Source of the DNA: Palsa-1447 sp964509885 | GTDB taxonomy: Bacteria > Verrucomicrobiota > Verrucomicrobiia > Opitutales > Opitutaceae | Length of the DNA stretch: 64,000 bases | Assembly: GCA_964509885.1 (NCBI GenBank) | Contig: CAZDZL010000003.1 | Coordinates: 75,982-139,981, forward strand | Reading direction: 5' to 3' | In this document: piece after piece, positions 53,238-62,522 of the stretch | Numbering within the stretch: the stretch's first letter is position 1 | Layout: every line of letters begins with the position of its first letter | Program-made: the position numbers and the translations under genes | The notes under the pieces: model-generated | What the model saw: the letters and a program-made list of their open reading frames with translations, nothing else | The model's database searches: none | What the model was told of the DNA's origin: nothing

Positions 53238-54395
53238 ATGGAAAATTTCACTTATTTCAATCCCACGCGCATCCTCTTCGGCCGGGGCCAGATCTCGGCG
53301 ATCGACGCGGAGCTCCCGGCATCGGCCCGGGTGCTCCTCCTGGCAGGGGGCGGCAGCATCCGCGCGAACGGCGTCCACGGCCAGGCACGCAAGGCCCTCG
53401 GCAGCCGGGTCGTCTTTGAGTTCTTCGGTGTCGAGGCGAACCCCGACTACGACACGCTCATGAAGGCGGTCGGGATCGCCCGCAAGGAAAAGGTCGACTG
53501 GATCCTCGCCGTCGGCGGCGGCTCCGTCCTAGACGGGGCGAAGTTCGTCGCCGCGGCGGTGCCCTACGCGGGGGACCCCTGGGAAATCCTCACGACACGG
53601 GGAGACAAGCTGAAGGCCGCGCTGCCCATCGGCGCCATCCTCACGCTCCCGGGCACGGGCTCGGAGGCCAACGGCGCGTCCGTCATCAGCCGGCGCTCCG
53701 CGAAGGAGAAGCTGGCGTTCATCAGCCCCCTTGCTTTCCCGCGGTTCTCGGTCCTCGACCCGGAGACCACCTTCTCCCTTCCCGAGCGCCAGATCTCGAA
53801 CGGCGTGGCGGACGCGTTCACGCACGTCATCGAGCAATACCTCACCATCCCGGCCCGGGCCGCGATCCAGGACCGCTTTGCGGAGTCCGTGATGCGCGTC
53901 CTGATCGACGAGGGCCCCCGCTCTGTGAAGGACCCCGCGGACTACGACTCCCGCGCGAACGTCGTCTGGGCGACCACCTGGGCGCTGAACGGCGCCATCG
54001 GCGCCGGCGTGCCCCAGGACTGGGCCAGCCACATGATCGGCCACGAGCTCACGGCGCTCCACGGGATCGACCATGCCCGGACGCTCGCGGTCGTCGTGCC
54101 CAGCCTGCTCAACGTGCAGAGGGCGACGAAGGGGGCGAAGCTCCTTCAGTACGGCGAGCGCGTCTGGGGCGTGAGCGCCGGCTCCGACGCCGCCCGCATC
54201 GACGCGGCGATCGAGAGGACGCGAAACTTCTATGAATCCCTGGGCCTGCGCACACGCCTCACGGACTACGGCGTCTCGGTGGAGACCGCGGCCGAGGTCG
54301 CGCGCCGGCTCAAGGCCCGCGGCGCCATCGCCCTGGGGGAGCGCGGCGACATCACGCCCGAGGTCGTCGAGCGGATCCTCAGGCAGGCGGCCTAG
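53238..54395 (+). CDS. Iron-containing alcohol dehydrogenase (BDH/YqhD-like)
   Basis: 385 residues. NAD(P)-binding part with ILAVGGGSVLDGAKFVAAA; the metal-binding half has DAFTHVIEQYL, and HMIGHELTALHGIDHARTLAVV supplying the iron-ligand His residues. Family is NADPH-dependent butanol/aldehyde reductase, acting on aldehydes in the cytoplasm. It is divergent from psd and ends four bases inside the convergent esterase gene. Confidence 0.93.
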   Translation: MENFTYFNPTRILFGRGQISAIDAELPASARVLLLAGGGSIRANGVHGQARKALGSRVVFEFFGVEANPDYDTLMKAVGIARKEKVDWILAVGGGSVLDGAKFVAAAVPYAGDPWEILTTRGDKLKAALPIGAILTLPGTGSEANGASVISRRSAKEKLAFISPLAFPRFSVLDPETTFSLPERQISNGVADAFTHVIEQYLTIPARAAIQDRFAESVMRVLIDEGPRSVKDPADYDSRANVVWATTWALNGAIGAGVPQDWASHMIGHELTALHGIDHARTLAVVVPSLLNVQRATKGAKLLQYGERVWGVSAGSDAARIDAAIERTRNFYESLGLRTRLTDYGVSVETAAEVARRLKARGAIALGERGDITPEVVERILRQAA

Positions 54396-56032
54396 CCGCC
54401 CGAGCCGCCGGCGTTGACCACGGGCGTCGCGGTGTCGGCCGCGTCCCAGAAGACGTGGCGCGAGCGGTGCGCCTCGGGCTCCGCCCTTGGCGCGACGTCC
54501 AGGTGCATGACCGGGTAGTTGTCCTTGGCGAGGTACCTCGGCCATTCCGGGACGTCCTTGCTGTTGGGGTTGCCCGTCTTCGCAAAGTTGGACCAGTACG
54601 TCGCGATCGTCTCCGAAAGCGCCATGTCCTCGGGCTGCCAGGGCACGTCGCTGGCGGAGGAGACGAGGGCACCGAAGACGTAGGGGATCTCCCCGGCGTG
54701 GGGCGAGCCGACGTCGGCCGCCTTAGCAAGCCTTCCGTTGATCACCGTCCCGGGGACGATCGGGATCACGCGGTCGAACTGGTAGCGGTAGACCGGCGCG
54801 TCGCCCGTCGTGAGCTGCATCTCGATCCACCTCCACGTCGAGCTCACGATGAAGCGGTCGCCGGCGAGGTCGCCCGCGGAGCGCACGGCCTCCTCGTCGG
54901 TCCCGGCCGGGTAGAGGCGCAGGACCGCGTCGGCAAGGTCCCCGTATTCCACGCGGACGGAGTCGGAGAAGCTCTTCGCGGTCGGCCGCTTGCTCCCGAA
55001 CACCGCGTACACCCGCGACTCGTCCGCATTCCATCCGGCGAGCAGCGGGACGTGGGCCTGGCTGCCCTCGGCGTAGATCGAGTAGACGTCCTTCGGCAGG
55101 AAGTAGCCGTCCACGACCGCGCCGTCCTTGAGCGTCTTGTCGTCGAGCGCGGCCCTCAAGACCGCCTTGGCCGGCCGCGAGCGCAGGTCCGCGATCGACT
55201 TGGCCCCCATGAGCCCCGCGAACTCGGCGCCGTTCGCCTCCGCGTCGGCGAGCGAGATGACGTGGGCGGGGATCCGCCGCGTCCCGACCAGCGAGCCGCT
55301 CTCGCCGATCGCCTTGTGGAAGAGGCCGCGCGCCGTCGGCGACGCCATCTGGGCGCTCACCGAGTAGGAGCCGGCGGACTCCCCGAAGATCGTCACGTTG
55401 CCCGGGTCCCCGCCGAAGGCCGCGATGTTGCGCTGCACCCACCGCAGCGCCGCCGTCTGGTCCATGAGGCCGTAGTTGCCCGAGGCGCCGCGGCCCGACT
55501 CCGCCGTCAGCTCCGGGTGCGAGAAGAAGCCGAACACGCCGAGCCGGTAGTTCATGCTGACGACCACGACGCCCTTCGTCGCGAGGTGCCCGCCGTACTG
55601 CCGGGGCTCCGACGTGCCCCCGGCCTCGAAGCCGCCGCCAAAGATCCAGACCATGACCGGCAGCTTCGCGCCGGCCGACCTGGCGGGGGTCCAGACGTTC
55701 AGGTAGAGGCAGTCCTCGCTCGGCCCCTTGTCCCGGAAGACCATGTCCGAGAAGATGGACCCCTGCATCGGCCTGGGCCCGAACTTCTTCGCGTCGCGGA
55801 CCCCCGCCCACGGGGCCACGGGCTGGGGCTCCCGCCAGCGCAGGTCGCCCACCGGGGGGGCCGCGAACGGGATGCCGAGGAAGGCGCGCACTCCCGGGTC
55901 GGGCGCGGACATCCCCTCGATCATCCCGGAGTCTATCCGGACCTGGTTGTCGGCGAGGGCGCGCGTCGTAAGGGTCATGGCGAGGAGGAGCACCGTCTTT
56001 GCGATCCGATGCGGGAGGGTGGCGAAGTCCAT
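54392..56032 (-). CDS. Secreted type B carboxylesterase
   Basis: 546 residues with a signal peptide (TVLLLAMTLTTRALA). Alpha/beta-hydrolase of the carboxylesterase/cholinesterase family: EDCLYLNVWTP, oxyanion loop WIFGGGFEAGG, nucleophile FGESAGSYSV, and the catalytic His in SPHAGEIPYVFGAL. Likely periplasmic; substrate ester unknown, possibly acylated plant or algal glycans. Confidence 0.92.
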   Translation of the reverse strand: MDFATLPHRIAKTVLLLAMTLTTRALADNQVRIDSGMIEGMSAPDPGVRAFLGIPFAAPPVGDLRWREPQPVAPWAGVRDAKKFGPRPMQGSIFSDMVFRDKGPSEDCLYLNVWTPARSAGAKLPVMVWIFGGGFEAGGTSEPRQYGGHLATKGVVVVSMNYRLGVFGFFSHPELTAESGRGASGNYGLMDQTAALRWVQRNIAAFGGDPGNVTIFGESAGSYSVSAQMASPTARGLFHKAIGESGSLVGTRRIPAHVISLADAEANGAEFAGLMGAKSIADLRSRPAKAVLRAALDDKTLKDGAVVDGYFLPKDVYSIYAEGSQAHVPLLAGWNADESRVYAVFGSKRPTAKSFSDSVRVEYGDLADAVLRLYPAGTDEEAVRSAGDLAGDRFIVSSTWRWIEMQLTTGDAPVYRYQFDRVIPIVPGTVINGRLAKAADVGSPHAGEIPYVFGALVSSASDVPWQPEDMALSETIATYWSNFAKTGNPNSKDVPEWPRYLAKDNYPVMHLDVAPRAEPEAHRSRHVFWDAADTATPVVNAGGSGG

Positions 56033-56212
56033 AGGATGTGGCTCGGTTGCGCCCGCCCCTTGCGGGCCCGAGGAGGGGGTGGGAACGCGCGGCCCCGGGT
56101 AGCCGCGGCGAACACCCGAAGAAACCCAAGCCGGGAGGACGTGTCAACCGCCCGGACCCGCCCCGGCGACCGCGCTTGTCGGGTCGCGCCGGATTCCTCA
56201 GTGTCCAGGCAG

Positions 56213-56617
56213 ATGACCCATCGTCGCGCCGCCGCAATCGCCCTGGCCGGGATCCTCGGTGCGTCCAGCGCCTCCGCCGCGGGCCTCGCCTGGGAGCGCC
56301 AGATCGTCGAGGCCACCGCGCAGCCCGGCCAGAAGGTCGTCCACGCGGCGTTCCCGTTCCGGAACGCGGGCGACAAGGCCGTCACGATCACGTCCGTGGA
56401 GACAAGCTGCCGCTGCACCCGGGCGGACACCGCCAAGGCGACCTACGCCCCCGGCGAGTCGGGCGCCGTCAGCGTGGACTTCACCGTGGGGGGCTGGACG
56501 GGCGTCGTCGACAAGGAGGTGACCGTGACGACCGACGGGCCCGGGGCCAAGCCGGTCGTCCTGACACTTCGGGTCACGATCCTCGAGGAGGCGCCGGCGA
56601 AGCCGCCGGCGCCCTGA
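56213..56617 (+). CDS. DUF1573-family secreted protein
   Basis: 134 residues from ATG 56213 with a signal peptide ending ASSASAAG. One Ig-like beta-sandwich of the DUF1573 family: HAAFPFRNAGDKAVTITSVE, the conserved TSCRCT cysteine motif and YAPGESGAVSVDFTVGG. Function unknown; often found as periplasmic proteins in Bacteroidetes, Planctomycetes and Verrucomicrobia. It ends directly before the convergent clpB, with no spacer. Confidence 0.88.
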   Translation: MTHRRAAAIALAGILGASSASAAGLAWERQIVEATAQPGQKVVHAAFPFRNAGDKAVTITSVETSCRCTRADTAKATYAPGESGAVSVDFTVGGWTGVVDKEVTVTTDGPGAKPVVLTLRVTILEEAPAKPPAP

Positions 56618-59200
56618 TCAGGAGAGGACCCATTCCCCGTTTTTCACGGAGAAGGTGGCGGTCGTCCCCTCGGCGACCTCGCCGGAGATGAGCCCCCGCG
56701 CGAGGCGCGTCTCGATCTGGCGCTGGAGGTAGCGCTTGAGCGGGCGGGCGCCGAAGACCGGGTCGTAGCCCTTCTCCGCCGCCCATTCCCGGGCCTTCTT
56801 GTCGAGCGCCACGACGACGCGGCGGTCGGCGAGGCGCTTGTTCAGGTCGACCAGAAGCAGGTCCACGATCGAGCCGATCTCCTCCAGTGTCAGGGGCTTG
56901 AAGAGGATGGTCTCGTCGATCCGGTTCAGGAACTCCGGGCGGAACGACGCGCGCAGCTCCGCCATCACGCTCTCCCTGACGCTCTCCGGTATGGTGTCGC
57001 CCGTCACGCCCTCCAGGAGGAAGCGCGAGCCGATGTTCGACGTCATGATGATGATCGTGTTCTTGAAGTCCACCGTGCGGCCCTGCGCGTCCGTGATCCT
57101 GCCGTCGTCCAGCACCTGCAGGAGGACGTTGAAGACGTCCGGATGGGCCTTCTCCACCTCGTCGAAGAGGACGACGGCGTAGGGCTTGCGCCTGACGGCC
57201 TCCGTGAGCTGGCCGCCCTCGTCGTAGCCCACGTAGCCCGGCGGCGCGCCGATCAGGCGCGAGACAGCGTGCTTCTCCATGTACTCGGACATGTCGATGC
57301 GCACGACCGCCGACTCGGTGTCAAAGAGCGTCTCGGCCAGCGCCTTGGCGAGCTCCGTCTTGCCGACACCCGTGGGCCCCAGGAAGAGGAAACTGCCGAC
57401 CGGCCGGCGCGGGTCCTTGATGCCGCTCCTCGCGCGCAGGATGGCCTCCGTCACGAGCGTGACGGCCTCGTCCTGGCCGATGACGCGCCTGTGGAGTGTT
57501 TCCTCGAGCCTGAGGAGCTTCTGCTTGTCGCCCTCGAGGAGCCGCGTCACCGGCACCCCCGTCCACTTGGCGACGATCTCGGCGATCTCCTCGCCAGAGA
57601 CCTCCTCCTTGAAGAGCGTCGTCCCCTTGGACGGCTTCTCAAGCTTCCTGAGCTCCGCCTCGAGCTGGGGGATCCTGCCGTGGCGCAGCTCGGCCACCTT
57701 GTTCAGGTCGTAGGCCCGCTCGGCCTTCTCCATGTCGAGGCGCGTCGCCTCGAGCTCCTCGCGCGCCTTGCGAACGCGGTCGATTGAGGCCTTCTCCTTG
57801 TCCCACTGAAGCTTGAGCCCGCCCGCCTTCTCGCGGACCTCGGCGAGCTCCTTGCGCAGGACGGAAAGCCTCTGCTTGCTGGCGTCGTCCTTCTCCTTCG
57901 CGAGCGCGGTCTCCTCGATCTCGAGCTGCAGCGCCCGGCGCGTGAGCTCGTCCAGCTCCTGGGGCATCGAGTCCATCTCGGTGCGGATCATCGCGCACGC
58001 CTCGTCCACGAGGTCGATCGCCTTGTCCGGCAGGAACCTGTCGGAGATGTAGCGGTTGGAGAGGATGACCGCGTTCACGAGCGCGTTGTCCTGGATCGTG
58101 ACGCCGTGGTGGAGCTCGAAGCGCTCCCTGAGTCCCCGCAGGATCGAGATTGCGTCCTCGACGCTCGGCTGCTCGACGACGACCGGCTGGAAGCGGCGCT
58201 CCAGCGCCGCGTCCTTCTCGATGTGCTTCCTGTACTCGTCGAGCGTCGTCGCGCCGATGCAGTGGAGCTCCCCGCGGGCGAGCATGGGTTTCAGCAGGTT
58301 GCCGGCGTCCATCGCGCCGTCGACCTTGCCCGCGCCGACGATCAGGTGCAGCTCGTCGATGAAGAGGATGACCTTGCCGTCCGACTGCTTGACCTCGTTC
58401 AGGACGGCCTTGAGGCGCTCCTCGAACTCGCCGCGGTACTTCGCGCCGGCGACCAGGGCGCCCATGTCCAGGGCGAACACCGTCGAGTCCTTGAGCCCCT
58501 CGGGCACGTCGCCCCGCAGGATCCTCTGGGCCAGGCCCTCGACGATCGCGGTCTTGCCGACGCCGGGCTCGCCGATCAGGACCGGGTTGTTCTTCGTCTT
58601 CCTTGAAAGGATGCGGATCGTGCGGCGGATCTCGTCGTCGCGGCCGATGACGGGGTCGAGCTTGCCCTTCCTCGCGCGGTCGACCAAGTCGACGCCGTAC
58701 TTCTCCAGAGCCTGGTAGGTCGCCTCGGGGTTGTCGGTCGTCACCCTCTGGCTCCCGCGGACCTCCTTCAGGGCGTCCATCACCTTGGAGCGGTCGAGCC
58801 CGAAGCTCTTGAAGAGCTTCTTCATCGCCTCGGGCTTGCCGAGGTCGATCAGGGCCAGGAAGAGGTGCTCCACGCTGACGAACTCGTCCTTGAGGGACTT
58901 GGACTCCTTCTCGGCACGGGTGAGCACGTCGTTCACGGCCTGGGTCACGTAGACCTTGGATGTGTCGACGCTGCCGGTCACCTTGGGCACACGCTCGAGC
59001 TCGCGGTCGACGGCCAGCTGGAGCGCGCTCGAGGACAGCCCCATCTTGTCGATGAGCCCAGGGATGATGCCGTTCTCCTGCGCCAGGAGCGCCGACAGCA
59101 GGTGCCACGTCTCCACCTCGTTGTGGTTGAGGCGGCGGGCGATCGCCTGGGCGTCCAGGACGGCCTGGCGCGACATCTGGGTGAGGTTATTGGTGTCCAT
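56618..59200 (-). CDS. clpB: ClpB protein disaggregase
   Basis: 860 residues, the standard length. Clp_N repeat domain (1-145), AAA1 with Walker A GEPGVGKTAIVEGLAQRI and Walker B VILFIDELH, the long coiled-coil middle domain (about 400-525) typical of ClpB, AAA2 with GPTGVGKTELAKAL and AVVLFDEVEKAHPD, and the D2-small domain. It works with DnaK to rescue aggregated proteins after stress. The upstream intergenic region has a perfect 14-bp palindrome at 59315 but no CIRCE element. Confidence 0.98.
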   Translation of the reverse strand: MDTNNLTQMSRQAVLDAQAIARRLNHNEVETWHLLSALLAQENGIIPGLIDKMGLSSSALQLAVDRELERVPKVTGSVDTSKVYVTQAVNDVLTRAEKESKSLKDEFVSVEHLFLALIDLGKPEAMKKLFKSFGLDRSKVMDALKEVRGSQRVTTDNPEATYQALEKYGVDLVDRARKGKLDPVIGRDDEIRRTIRILSRKTKNNPVLIGEPGVGKTAIVEGLAQRILRGDVPEGLKDSTVFALDMGALVAGAKYRGEFEERLKAVLNEVKQSDGKVILFIDELHLIVGAGKVDGAMDAGNLLKPMLARGELHCIGATTLDEYRKHIEKDAALERRFQPVVVEQPSVEDAISILRGLRERFELHHGVTIQDNALVNAVILSNRYISDRFLPDKAIDLVDEACAMIRTEMDSMPQELDELTRRALQLEIEETALAKEKDDASKQRLSVLRKELAEVREKAGGLKLQWDKEKASIDRVRKAREELEATRLDMEKAERAYDLNKVAELRHGRIPQLEAELRKLEKPSKGTTLFKEEVSGEEIAEIVAKWTGVPVTRLLEGDKQKLLRLEETLHRRVIGQDEAVTLVTEAILRARSGIKDPRRPVGSFLFLGPTGVGKTELAKALAETLFDTESAVVRIDMSEYMEKHAVSRLIGAPPGYVGYDEGGQLTEAVRRKPYAVVLFDEVEKAHPDVFNVLLQVLDDGRITDAQGRTVDFKNTIIIMTSNIGSRFLLEGVTGDTIPESVRESVMAELRASFRPEFLNRIDETILFKPLTLEEIGSIVDLLLVDLNKRLADRRVVVALDKKAREWAAEKGYDPVFGARPLKRYLQRQIETRLARGLISGEVAEGTTATFSVKNGEWVLS

Positions 59201-59314
59201 TCGGGTGCTCCTTTTGCAGGGGACGGGCCAATGGGGCGCAGGCGCCTTCAGAGGGGATGTCCCGGCAGGGGTGCGTCACAGACAGCCAAATAGGCACACG
59301 TGTTACCGTGTTAA

Positions 59315-59328
59315 GGTCAATATTGACC
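59315..59328. promoter_or_regulatory. Perfect palindrome GGTCAATATTGACC between clpB and the esterase
   Basis: 14-bp perfect inverted repeat in the divergent region, 115 nt from the clpB start and 65 nt from the esterase start. Contains TTGACC on both strands, which could serve as -35 elements in both directions. Confidence 0.4.
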
Positions 59329-59392
59329 CACAGGTTTTGGTTCACACCCGGGCAAAAAGCGCGCATGCTCGCGCGAACCCAAACCCCCGACC

Positions 59393-61129
59393 ATGAAGGT
59401 TATCCCCACCCTCGCCGCCCTGCTTGTCCTCGCCCAGGGATCCCCCTCGTTCGGGGAGCCGGACGCCTATGTCCCGGGACCGGACTCGGTCGCCCAGCCC
59501 GGCGTGCCCCAGGGAGAGCTGATCGCCTTCGAGTTCTCGAAGTCCCAGGTGTTCCCGGGAACCACGCGGAAGGTCACGGTCTACGTGCCGCGCCAGTACA
59601 CCCCCGCGAAGCCCGCCTGCGTCTACGTCGACCAGGACGGCGTGCAGTTCAGCGCCCCGACCGTCCTGGACAACCTGATCGCGCGCGGGGAGCTGCCCGT
59701 CATGATCGGCGTCTTCGTGACGCCGGGCGTCGTGAACCCCATCGACCCCAAGGCGGCGCTCGCCCGCTTCAACCGCAGCTTCGAATACGACGGCCTCGGG
59801 GACGGGTACTGCCGGATGCTTCTGGACGAGGTTCTGCCCGAGGTGGAGACGAAGTCGACCGCGGACGGGAGGCCGGTGCGCCTCTCCCACTCCGGCAACG
59901 ACCGCGCGATCGCCGGCTCAAGCAGCGGCGCGATCGCGGCGTTCAACGCGGCGTGGGAGCACCCCGAGGCCTTCAGCCGGGTCATAAGCGCCATCGGGAC
60001 CTACGTCGGCCTGCGCGGCGGCGACAGGTTCCCGACGCTCATCCGCAAGTACGAGCCCAAGCCCATCCGCGTATTCCTGCAGGACGGTTCGGGGGACCTG
60101 AACATCTACGCCGGCGACTGGTGGATGGCCAACCAGACGATGGAGCGGGCGCTGGAGTTCTCGGGATACGAGGTGAACCACGCGTGGGGCGACGGCCACC
60201 ACAGCGGCAAGCACATCACGTCGATCCTTCCCGATGCGCTGCGCTGGGTGTGGAAGGACTGGCCGAAGGCGGTCGGGAACGGGCCGACGCAGAACGGCGC
60301 GCTGAAGGCCCTCCTCGTCCCGGGGGAGGGATGGCAGGTGGAGGACCGGGGCAGGGCCTATTTCGGGGGACCGGTCTTCGACGCAAGGGGCGGCATGCGG
60401 GTCGCCCTCGACCCCCGGGTAAAATTGGCGGCGGGCCTTTCAAATGCCGGCACCCCGCCCTGGGAGAGACCGGGAAGCACCCACATGGGTCCCGACCAGA
60501 GGTATTACTGCACGGACGGGGACCGGATCCTGGCCTATGATGGCGAGGGAAAGGCCTCGACGATCGCCGAGGGGATTTCAGCCCGTGAACTCGTCGTGGC
60601 CCATGACGGCAGCGTCTACGCGACGGAACCCGGTCACGGGGACACCGAGAGCAGGGTCTGGCTCATCGCCAAGGACGGAGGGAAAAAGGTCGTGGACACC
60701 GGCCTTCGCTCGGCGACGGGAGTCACCGTCTCGCCCGACCAGTCGCTTCTTTATGTCGCCGACGGGGCGTCCCACTGGATCTACAGCTACCAGATCCAGC
60801 CGGACGGCACGCTCGCCGACAAGCAGCGCTACTACTGGCTCCATGTGGCGGACACCGAGGACGCGAGCCATGCGGTTGGCCTCTGCTGCGACCAGGCGGG
60901 CTGGCTTTATGTGGCGACGGATCTGGGAGTCCAAGTCTGCGACCAGGCCGGGCGGGTCAATGCGATCCTTCCCCTGCCGAACGGTCCCGTCACCTCGGTG
61001 GCCTTTGGAGGTGAGCATTTTGACACGTTGTACGCGACCAGCGGGTCTACCCTCTATAGGAGAAGGCTGAACGCCATCGGCGCCAACCCGTGGGCCCCTC
61101 CCATCCTTCCGCCCGCGCCGAAGCTCTGA
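59393..61129 (+). CDS. Secreted esterase (CE1/Fes-like) fused to an SMP-30-type beta-propeller
   Basis: 578 residues; signal peptide TLAALLVLAQGSPSFG. Residues about 35-285 are an alpha/beta-hydrolase of the esterase-D type (VTVYVPRQYTPAKPACVYVD; nucleophile in AIAGSSSGAIAAFNAAW; catalytic His in DGHHSGKH). Residues about 300-575 are a gluconolactonase/SMP-30-like propeller (GPDQRYYCTDGDRILAYDG, GVTVSPDQSLLYVADG). The fusion is seen in several Verrucomicrobia and Planctomycetes and may couple deacylation and lactone hydrolysis. Glycolate oxidase genes follow 25 nt downstream. Confidence 0.87.
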   Translation: MKVIPTLAALLVLAQGSPSFGEPDAYVPGPDSVAQPGVPQGELIAFEFSKSQVFPGTTRKVTVYVPRQYTPAKPACVYVDQDGVQFSAPTVLDNLIARGELPVMIGVFVTPGVVNPIDPKAALARFNRSFEYDGLGDGYCRMLLDEVLPEVETKSTADGRPVRLSHSGNDRAIAGSSSGAIAAFNAAWEHPEAFSRVISAIGTYVGLRGGDRFPTLIRKYEPKPIRVFLQDGSGDLNIYAGDWWMANQTMERALEFSGYEVNHAWGDGHHSGKHITSILPDALRWVWKDWPKAVGNGPTQNGALKALLVPGEGWQVEDRGRAYFGGPVFDARGGMRVALDPRVKLAAGLSNAGTPPWERPGSTHMGPDQRYYCTDGDRILAYDGEGKASTIAEGISARELVVAHDGSVYATEPGHGDTESRVWLIAKDGGKKVVDTGLRSATGVTVSPDQSLLYVADGASHWIYSYQIQPDGTLADKQRYYWLHVADTEDASHAVGLCCDQAGWLYVATDLGVQVCDQAGRVNAILPLPNGPVTSVAFGGEHFDTLYATSGSTLYRRRLNAIGANPWAPPILPPAPKL

Positions 61130-61154
61130 GGAACCTGCCCCGCTCCCCGACCGG

Positions 61155-62522
61155 ATGAACGACGAACTGATCCAGCTCCTGGGGCGGGCGAACGTCCTGA
61201 TCGAGAGGGAGGACCTGATCCCCTACTCCTTCGACGCGACCGCGGTGCTGAAGCAGATCCCGCAGGTGGTGGTCTTTCCCCGAACGGCCGCCGAGGTCTC
61301 CGGCGTGCTGAAGATCGCCGGCAGGCACGGGGCCCCCGTGGTCGCCAGGGGAAGCGGGACGGGCTTAAGCGGCGGGAGCGTCCCCACGCCGGGCTCCGTC
61401 GTCCTCTGCCTCGTCAAGATGGACCGGATCGTCGAGCTCGACGCCCGGAACTTCACGGTTCGCGCCCAGGCCGGGGTCCTGACCCAGGCTGTCTACGACG
61501 CCGCCGACGCTGCCGGCCTCTTCTATCCCCCCGACCCCGGCTCGATGAAGGTGTCGACCGTCGGCGGGAACGTCGCCGAGAATTCCGGGGGGCTGCGCGG
61601 GCTCAAGTACGGCGTCACCCGCGACTACGTGATGGGCCTCGAGGTCGTCCTGGCCGACGGCGAGATCTGCACGCTCGGCAACAAGTGCGTGAAGGACGTC
61701 GCCGGCTACAGCCTGAAGGACCTCTTCATCGGCAGCGAGGGCACGCTCGGGATTGTCACGGAGGTGCTCCTCAAGCTGCTGCCGAAACCGGCGGCGCGCC
61801 AGACGCTGCTCGCGACCTACGGGCGCATGGACGCCGCGGCCGAGACCGTCTCGGCGATCATCGCGGCGAGGATCGTCCCCTGCACCCTCGAGTTCCTTGA
61901 CCGGAAGACGATCCACTGCGTCGAGGACTTCACCCACGTGGGCCTGCCGCGCGACGCGGAGGCGCTCCTCCTGATCGAGGTCGACGGGCACCCCGCGGCC
62001 GTCGCCGACGAGGCCGCGCACATCCAGAAGCTCTGCACGCAGAACGGCGCGACCTCGGTCCGGCTCGCCGCCGACGCCGCCGAGGCGACCCGCCTGGCGT
62101 CCGCGAGGCGCAGCGCCTTCAGTGCGCTCGCCCGCGTGAAGCCGACGACGATCCTCGAGGACGCCACGGTCCCAAGGACGGAGCTCGCGGCGATGATACG
62201 GTTCATCCAGGAGACAGCCGCAAGGCACCGCCTCGACATCGCCACCTTCGGGCACTTCGGGGACGGAAACCTCCACCCGACATTCCTGACCAACGAGAGG
62301 GACGCGGACGAGATGCACCGGGTCGAGCTCGCGATGGGGGAGATCTTCACGAAGGCCCTCGCGCTCGGGGGCACCATCACGGGCGAGCACGGGGTCGGCC
62401 TCGCGAAGAAGGCGTTCCTGAGGGACCAGGTCGGCGACGCCAGCTACGCCCTCCTGAGGCGGGTCAAGCGGACGCTCGACCCGGGCAACCTCCTGAACCC
62501 CGGGAAGATCTTCGACCTGTGA
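61155..62522 (+). CDS. glcD: Glycolate/lactate oxidase FAD subunit
   Basis: 455 residues. FAD-binding type 4 oxidase: VARGSGTGLSGGSVPTPGSV, DPGSMKVSTVGGNVAENSGG and KYGVTRDYVMGLE bind FAD; HFGDGNLHPTFL and ITGEHGVGLAKKAFL hold the active-site residues of the C-terminal domain. With GlcF it oxidises glycolate (or D-lactate) and passes electrons to the membrane. No separate GlcE is present. It overlaps glcF by four bases. Confidence 0.94.
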   Translation: MNDELIQLLGRANVLIEREDLIPYSFDATAVLKQIPQVVVFPRTAAEVSGVLKIAGRHGAPVVARGSGTGLSGGSVPTPGSVVLCLVKMDRIVELDARNFTVRAQAGVLTQAVYDAADAAGLFYPPDPGSMKVSTVGGNVAENSGGLRGLKYGVTRDYVMGLEVVLADGEICTLGNKCVKDVAGYSLKDLFIGSEGTLGIVTEVLLKLLPKPAARQTLLATYGRMDAAAETVSAIIAARIVPCTLEFLDRKTIHCVEDFTHVGLPRDAEALLLIEVDGHPAAVADEAAHIQKLCTQNGATSVRLAADAAEATRLASARRSAFSALARVKPTTILEDATVPRTELAAMIRFIQETAARHRLDIATFGHFGDGNLHPTFLTNERDADEMHRVELAMGEIFTKALALGGTITGEHGVGLAKKAFLRDQVGDASYALLRRVKRTLDPGNLLNPGKIFDL

